In this document: positions 59,327 to 64,000 of the stretch, in pieces
Layout of the letters: each line of letters opens with the position of its first letter
Numbering within the stretch: the first letter of the stretch is position 1
Source: an uncultured Collinsella sp.
Lineage (GTDB): Bacteria; Actinomycetota; Coriobacteriia; Coriobacteriales; Coriobacteriaceae
DNA: 64,000 nucleotides
Assembly: GCA_959018755.1 (NCBI GenBank)
Contig: CAUEMA010000005.1
Coordinates: 1-64,000, forward strand
Direction: 5' to 3'
Notes under the pieces: model-generated
Told to the model about the DNA's origin: nothing
Database searches by the model: none
The model's input: the letters and a program-made list of their open reading frames with translations, nothing else
Made by a program: the position numbers and the translations under genes

Positions 59327-60040
59327 CTATCCTTGGGTGACCAGTCGGTAACCGATGCCCACGTGTGTTTGGATATAGCGCGGATGCGCGGGGTCGGACT
59401 CGATCTTCTTGCGCAACGTGCCCATAAAGACGCGCAGGCTCGCCAGGTCGCTCTTAGTTGCCGTGCCCCAAATCTCGTGCAGGATAGACTGGTGCGTGAG
59501 CACCTTGTCGGCGTTATGCGCCAGCAGGCATAGCAGTTTGTACTCGATCGGCGTCAGATGCAGCTCCTCGCCATCCATCGTGGCGATGCCGGCATCAAAA
59601 TCGATATGCAGCTCACCGGTATCGAACGAGCCCTCGGAGGCAACGCCGCCCGTTTGCGCATACGAAAGGCGCCTGAGTGTCGTACGAATGCGCGCGAGCA
59701 GCTCCTCGACCGAAAACGGCTTGGTCAGGTAGTCGTCGGCTCCGGCATCGAGCGCGCGGATCTTGTCCGCGTCCTCGCTGCGCGCCGAAACCACGATGAT
59801 CGGCATGCCCGACCATGCGCGCACCGACTCCACCACCTTGACGCCGTCCATATCGGGCAGGCCCAGATCGAGTAGCACGATGCTCGGCGCCTGCGACGAG
59901 GCAGCGGCAATAGCGGCATGGGCGGTCTCCACGGCCATATGGCGCAAGCCGTGCGCCTCGAGCGCGGCAACGATAAGGTTGCGAACGGCGGGGTCGTCCT
60001 CAACGACCAAGATGAGCGGTTTTACGGCAGAGTTCGGCAC
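59327..60040 (-). CDS. KdpE-like response regulator
   Basis: 237 residues. The receiver domain (LILVVEDDPAVRNLIVAALEAHG, phosphoacceptor in LLDLGLPDMDG, Lys in LTKPFS) and an OmpR-type winged helix (LHLTPIEYKLLCLLAHNADKVLTHQSILHEIWG) match KdpE well. The GTG at 60040 is chosen: AAGGAG lies 8 bases upstream, within the last codons of the histidine kinase gene. The pair sits beside kup rather than kdpFABC. Confidence 0.92.
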   Translation of the reverse strand: MPNSAVKPLILVVEDDPAVRNLIVAALEAHGLRHMAVETAHAAIAAASSQAPSIVLLDLGLPDMDGVKVVESVRAWSGMPIIVVSARSEDADKIRALDAGADDYLTKPFSVEELLARIRTTLRRLSYAQTGGVASEGSFDTGELHIDFDAGIATMDGEELHLTPIEYKLLCLLAHNADKVLTHQSILHEIWGTATKSDLASLRVFMGTLRKKIESDPAHPRYIQTHVGIGYRLVTQG

Positions 60041-60044
60041 GGCG

Positions 60045-61670
60045 CTACTCCTTATCAAACGAAACATCGGCGACGGGAAGCTCAATCGTAAAGACCGAGC
60101 CGTGCGGGTCCGCCGCGGCAACCTCTATGCTACCGCCATGCGCCAGCGCAATGGAGCGGCAGAGCGAAAGCCCCAGGCCCACACTACGGTGGCTGTCGGC
60201 CAGGCCATGGTTGGCGGTATAGAACGACTCAAAGATGCGCTCGCGATCCTCGGGTGCGATGCCCGGACCATCATCGGCCACCGAGCACGCCACGTGCCCA
60301 TCGTCGACGTCAATCGAAATCATGATATGCGAGCCTGCGGGCGTATACGTGATGGCGTTGTTCACCAGATTGACCACCAGCTGCACCATCAGACGCGCAT
60401 CGACGTTGACGAGCGCCGGCTCGTCGCACGCCACCACCTTAAGATCGTGCTCACGCACGGCCGGGTTCACATGGCGCAGCGCCTCCTCGACGATATCGTC
60501 CATGAGCTCGAGCGTGGTCGACAGTCGCATACCGCCGCCCTCGAGCTTGGTAATGGCGAGCAGGTTCTCGACGGTGGCGTTGAGCCACAGCGCGTCCGAG
60601 CGAATGGACAGGAGCAGGCCGCGGCGCGTTTGGGCGTCGAGCACGGCGGTGCCGGTCGAGCCCTGGTCGAGCAGCACATCGGCATTGCCCGAAATACTGG
60701 TGAGCGGCGTGCGCAGGTCGTGCGAGATGGAGCGCAGCAGGTTGGCGCGCAGCTGCTCGTTTTTGGCGAGCACCGCCGCCTCCTCGCGGGCCTCCATGGC
60801 GCGGGCGCGATCGAGTGCCAGCTCGCCTTCGCTCACGATGGCATCGGCAAGTGTCCGCTCCTCGTGCGTCAGCACGTCGGGCTCGGCAACGATAGCCAGC
60901 ACGCCCACCACCGAGGCGGGGTCGCCCGTGCGCACGAAGCCGTCGCCCGTGCGAACCGTCAGGTAGATACCGTAGAACGCCGAGCCGCCATAGGTGGCAT
61001 CGAGCGGCGTTCCCACATAGGCGGACGCCGAGAGCCGCGGCGGCATCTGCGGCGCCAGCTCGTGCACCGGCGCGGCATCGCCCACGGCCGTGTATGTCGC
61101 ACGCGGCAGCAGGTCATCGCCCTCGGCATCGGCGCTGTACCACACGACCGGGCAGCCCGAAAGACGCGCCAGCTGCGTGGCCATGGCGTGAACGATCTGC
61201 TGCTGATCGGCGCACCGCTGCAGCATGCGGTTGGTCTCGAGCACCATATGCGTGCGACGGTCGCTGGCGGCAGCCTGCGCCAAGGCCCGGCGCAGGGCCA
61301 ACGCAATCGAGCTCGACACAAGCGAGACCACAAACATGATGAAGAACATGCCGGGATAGCCGCGGTCGATAAGCGACAGCGAGTAGCGCGGGTCGACAAA
61401 CAAGAAGTTGTAGAGCGCCACGGCGGCAGCCGAGCTCAGCAAGCAATACAGGCGACTCCAGGTAAAGAATGCGCACAGCTGAACGGCGAACACATAGACG
61501 ATCATGATGCTCGGCGCGAGACCCGGATGGTCGAGCAGCGCGCCCACAATCGTCGCCGCGACCAGCAGCCCCACCGATACGCAGGCGTCATACAGAGGAG
61601 TGCGGCGCGTCAGCGTTGTGCGCCGCCACCAAAAGCTATCGGCAATATCGCCGTCCGTACGGACGTCCAT
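60045..61670 (-). CDS. KdpD-like sensor histidine kinase lacking the N-terminal KdpD domain
   Basis: 541 residues: four membrane helices (about 25-125, DUF4118 type), a GAF-like domain (about 150-285), HisKA with SISHDLRTPLTSI near 318 and a HATPase domain (NLVNNAITYTP, DDGPGIAPEDRERIFESFY, GLGLSLCRSIALAHGG). Canonical KdpD has an extra 350-residue N-terminal cytoplasmic domain with a P-loop and Usp fold; it is missing here and the membrane region begins about 25 residues from the start. The ATG at 61670 is preceded by GAGGGG. Forms an operon with the regulator. Confidence 0.9.
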   Translation of the reverse strand: MDVRTDGDIADSFWWRRTTLTRRTPLYDACVSVGLLVAATIVGALLDHPGLAPSIMIVYVFAVQLCAFFTWSRLYCLLSSAAAVALYNFLFVDPRYSLSLIDRGYPGMFFIMFVVSLVSSSIALALRRALAQAAASDRRTHMVLETNRMLQRCADQQQIVHAMATQLARLSGCPVVWYSADAEGDDLLPRATYTAVGDAAPVHELAPQMPPRLSASAYVGTPLDATYGGSAFYGIYLTVRTGDGFVRTGDPASVVGVLAIVAEPDVLTHEERTLADAIVSEGELALDRARAMEAREEAAVLAKNEQLRANLLRSISHDLRTPLTSISGNADVLLDQGSTGTAVLDAQTRRGLLLSIRSDALWLNATVENLLAITKLEGGGMRLSTTLELMDDIVEEALRHVNPAVREHDLKVVACDEPALVNVDARLMVQLVVNLVNNAITYTPAGSHIMISIDVDDGHVACSVADDGPGIAPEDRERIFESFYTANHGLADSHRSVGLGLSLCRSIALAHGGSIEVAAADPHGSVFTIELPVADVSFDKE

Positions 61671-61696
61671 CAGCGCCCCGCCCCTCTCTCGAAAAC

Positions 61697-61735
61697 AAAA
61701 ACCACCACAAAGGGACAGGTACCTTTGTGGTGGTT
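61697..61735 (-). repeat. palindromic hairpin, family 10 (ACCACCACAAAGG)
   Basis: ACCACCACAAAGG and its complement with an 8-base loop, followed on the minus strand by TTTTTGTTTT. A third ACCACCACAA half lies next to it at 61741-61753. Within the kup-kdpDE operon, so a possible attenuator. Confidence 0.7.
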
Positions 61736-61781
61736 TCCCTTGTGGTGGTTCCAAGTGTATAGCCTTTGCAACCTGCGGTCG

Positions 61782-61976
61782 CTAGACAAACAGCACGTGC
61801 GCGAGCAGGGCACACACGCACACCGCTCCAAATACCAGTGCCACGATCGAAATCACGCGGTCGGCCATATCCATGTTGGCACGATTCGTAAAGAACCGAT
61901 CTTCGGCGGCGTCGACGCGCGCCTCACGCACCAGCTCGGTCGCAAGATCGCAACCGTCAAGTACCTTTGCATCCAT
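61782..61976 (-). CDS. small membrane protein between kup and the kinase gene
   Basis: 64 residues, not recognised. A charged N-terminal half (MDAKVLDGCDLATELVREARVDAAEDRFF) precedes one membrane helix (VISIVALVFGAVCVCALLAHVLFV). The ATG at 61976 has GGGAGG 6 bases upstream, so it is probably translated. Its place between a K+ transporter and a K+-type two-component system suggests an accessory or signalling role; this is inference. Confidence 0.65.
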   Translation of the reverse strand: MDAKVLDGCDLATELVREARVDAAEDRFFTNRANMDMADRVISIVALVFGAVCVCALLAHVLFV

Positions 61977-62045
61977 GGTTTCCTCCCAGGACTCAATCCC
62001 CGTCAATACAAACCCGCCTGTTCGCAGACAAACCTCGAGCGTCGA

Positions 62046-64000
62046 CTACGGCCGCTCGTTGGGAGCCAGGCGCTGCATCTTGTTCACGGCCTTGAACTTG
62101 GTGAACAGCGGCACGTACTCAAAGCTCACGTTGGAGTTCTCCAGGCCATACCAGCGTGCAGGCGTGCCGGCGGCGCGGCGGATGATGTACTTGAGCGTGA
62201 TGGCCGTACGCTCGCTCGGCTCCACATCGCTTTCGGGCGCCAGAAGCTTACGAATCAGGATGAACTTGAACGTGCCGATGTTACCCGGATCCTTGTAGAC
62301 CGAGTAGTCATGCGTCTGCGGCGGCAGCTCGCCGGTGGCAGCCAGGTCCTGAACAACCTGACGCAGGTAGGCATTAACGCGCTGGTTGATCTTGTAGCCC
62401 AGGTACAGATGCACGCGGAACACGTAGTCGGTGCCGAACGTCTCGACCGAATAGGCAAAGGTGTGCGGTTCGTCCATGGTCTCGACATTCACAAACCACC
62501 AGGCGCGGGCGCGCTTGGGATGCTTGTCCAAAATCGAATAGACGATATCGCGGTCGATGTAGTCGGTATGGGTGTCCTTGGTCAGGTACACGATGTTGTC
62601 ACTCATACGCTCGTAACGGTCGTCGTCGCGCAGGCGCTTGAGCTGCGGCAGGTAGCTGCGCAGCGGCAGCAGCGTAAACTGGCGCTGCTCGACCGCCGTG
62701 CCGTTGTACCAGCACACCATAATGCCCATGATGAGCATGGCCATCAGAATGGTGAAATAGCCACCGTGGAAGAACTTGGTAAGCGAGCTCACAAAGAAGA
62801 AGCCCTCGAGCATGAGGAAGAACGCAACGAAGACATACGGGGCGACCTTAAGGCCGCGATCAACATGCAAGTAGAAGAAGAGCAGCAGCGTCGTGCACAT
62901 CATGGTCAGGGTAATCGCCAAGCCGTAGGCGGCCTCCATGTGCGCCGAGCTCTGGAACAGCAGCACCACGATGACGCAGCCCACAAGCATGACGTTGTTG
63001 ACCATGGGAATATAGAGCTGGCCCTTGGTCTCGGCAGGATAGAAGACCTGCATGTGCGGCATGAGGTCCAGGCGACTGGCCTCGGACACCAACGAGAATG
63101 CGCCGGTGATGAGCGCCTGCGAGGCAATGATGGCCGCGACGGTGGAAAGGCCGACGGCAAAAGGACGCAGGCCCGGGGCGAGCATCTGGTAGAACGGGTT
63201 GAGGTCGGCAATGCCCATGAGCTCGGGGTTGGCAGCGTTGTTCATAAGCCAAGCGCCCTGGCCCATATAGGACAGCAGCAAGCAGCACTTAACGAACGGC
63301 CAGGTTGCGTAGATGTTGCCGCGGCCCACGTGGCCCATGTCGGAATAGAGCGCCTCGGCACCGGTGGTGGCAAGGAAGCAGCTGCCCAGAATCATGATGC
63401 CTGCATGGTTGTTGGGGCTCAATAAAAAGCCGATGCCGCGCAGCGGGTTGAGGCACAGCAGCACCGCGGGGTGCTGGAAGACAAAGAACAGACCCGTACC
63501 GCCCAGGAACAGAAACCACAGCGTCATGATGGGGCCAAAGGCACGGCCGATCTTGGCCGTGCCGATGCGCTGCACCAAGAAGAGCACAATGATGATGGCA
63601 AGTGTGATGGCCACGACGCGGCCCTGATCGTCGCCCAACACAGCATGGACTGCCGGAATGGTGCGCAGGCCCTCGATAGCCGTAGTCACGGTAACGGCGG
63701 GCGTGAGGATGCCATCGGCGAGCAGTGCCGCGCCGCCCAGCATGGCGGGGATGATGAGCCATTTGCCGCAGCGCTTAACCAAGCTGTACAGAGCAAAGAT
63801 GCCGCCCTCGCCATGGTTGTCGGCGCGCAGCGAGATGAGCACGTACTTGACGGTCGTCAGCAGCGTGACCGTCCATACGACGAGCGAGAGCGCGCCGAGC
63901 ACGAACTCCTCCGTGACGCTTCCGATGCCGCCGTTGCCGGCAACGAGTGCCTTGGTTACATACATGGGGCTGGTGCCGATATCGCCATACACCACGCCCA
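62046..64000 (-). CDS. kup: Kup-family potassium transporter, 5' end beyond the window
   Basis: At least 649 residues; the first residues visible are MVYGDIGTSPMYV, the conserved start of helix 1, so only a short N-terminus is missing. About 12 membrane segments (to about residue 440) are followed by a cytoplasmic C-terminal domain (from RYERMSDNIVYLT). GDIGTSPMY and GGFSLVSEASRLDLMPH-like ITGAFSLVSEA are Kup/HAK signatures. It imports K+ with protons. Same strand as, and probably cotranscribed with, the small protein and the two-component genes. Confidence 0.93.
   Translation of the reverse strand, partial: GVVYGDIGTSPMYVTKALVAGNGGIGSVTEEFVLGALSLVVWTVTLLTTVKYVLISLRADNHGEGGIFALYSLVKRCGKWLIIPAMLGGAALLADGILTPAVTVTTAIEGLRTIPAVHAVLGDDQGRVVAITLAIIIVLFLVQRIGTAKIGRAFGPIMTLWFLFLGGTGLFFVFQHPAVLLCLNPLRGIGFLLSPNNHAGIMILGSCFLATTGAEALYSDMGHVGRGNIYATWPFVKCCLLLSYMGQGAWLMNNAANPELMGIADLNPFYQMLAPGLRPFAVGLSTVAAIIASQALITGAFSLVSEASRLDLMPHMQVFYPAETKGQLYIPMVNNVMLVGCVIVVLLFQSSAHMEAAYGLAITLTMMCTTLLLFFYLHVDRGLKVAPYVFVAFFLMLEGFFFVSSLTKFFHGGYFTILMAMLIMGIMVCWYNGTAVEQRQFTLLPLRSYLPQLKRLRDDDRYERMSDNIVYLTKDTHTDYIDRDIVYSILDKHPKRARAWWFVNVETMDEPHTFAYSVETFGTDYVFRVHLYLGYKINQRVNAYLRQVVQDLAATGELPPQTHDYSVYKDPGNIGTFKFILIRKLLAPESDVEPSERTAITLKYIIRRAAGTPARWYGLENSNVSFEYVPLFTKFKAVNKMQRLAPNERP

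Noticed and set aside
59763..63425. A 1220-codon open frame on the plus strand opposite kup and the two-component genes
   Set aside because: It is antisense to three well-supported genes, has His/Arg/Gly-rich unstructured composition and no family resemblance. Long antisense frames are normal in high-G+C DNA.
1..64000. tRNA, rRNA, tmRNA or prophage genes
   Set aside because: No cloverleaf, rRNA segment, integrase or phage structural gene was recognised by reading; a dedicated scan was not possible.

Overview
The window reads as a chromosome segment of a high-G+C Gram-positive gut anaerobe of class Coriobacteriia, most likely Collinsella or a close relative. This is inference: it rests on the base composition, on actinobacterial-style genes (large Ala/Glu-rich insertions, an LCP cell-wall ligase beside murA) and on a mix of an F-type ATPase, amino-acid uptake and aromatic-acid decarboxylation. 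No rRNA, tRNA, CRISPR array or replication origin was recognised. Nearly all genes are intact; kup runs off the right edge.

Layout. 0.1-6 kb: phosphohexomutase, homocysteine methyltransferase, DtxR-type regulator, divergent pepT, LCP ligase. 6-14.3 kb: murA and the complete atpI-B-E-F-H-A-G-D-C operon on the minus strand. 14.5-21.4 kb: upp, glpK, tsaC, a hicA-hicB toxin-antitoxin pair, prmC with a large insertion, and prfA. 21.6-26 kb: an M20 peptidase with a polar amino-acid ABC transporter. 26.1-30.1 kb: an accessory island of a DUF4143 ATPase and an EcoRV-like restriction-modification pair, partitioned by three copies of a 155-159 bp palindromic repeat and edged by gene debris. 30-33 kb: an epimerase, an unknown membrane protein and a MerR regulator. 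33-38 kb: ubiX, ubiD, an SLC13 transporter, and a gene fusing an LpdD-like domain to an isopentenyl-diphosphate-isomerase-like domain. 38-43 kb: MFS exporter, second DUF4143 ATPase, tyrosine phosphatase, a small Cys/His protein and pyridoxal kinase. 43-47.4 kb: a MarR regulator and a heterodimeric ABC exporter in one overlapping operon. 47.7-52.1 kb: LysR facing an SDR, OFA-type MFS and Gfo/Idh operon. 52.4-59.2 kb: tex, a transaldolase-like aldolase, a Cof-type HAD phosphatase, and rlmKL. 59.3-64 kb: a KdpE/KdpD-like two-component pair, a tiny membrane protein and the Kup potassium transporter.

Two themes stand out. First, ubiX, ubiD, the LpdD-Idi fusion and an anion transporter form a self-contained prenyl-FMN decarboxylase locus. 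The fusion would couple supply of the prenyl donor to cofactor handling, and its isomerase half has the catalytic cysteine displaced by one residue. Second, the intergenic space is crowded with at least ten families of palindromic repeats. Many start within 0-10 bases of a stop codon, two overlap stop codons, and one sits in frame inside a peptidase gene. One family, present three times (about 4.6, 20.2 and 43.0 kb), has helices that differ in sequence but keep base pairing, so it is a strong candidate for an undescribed structured RNA.
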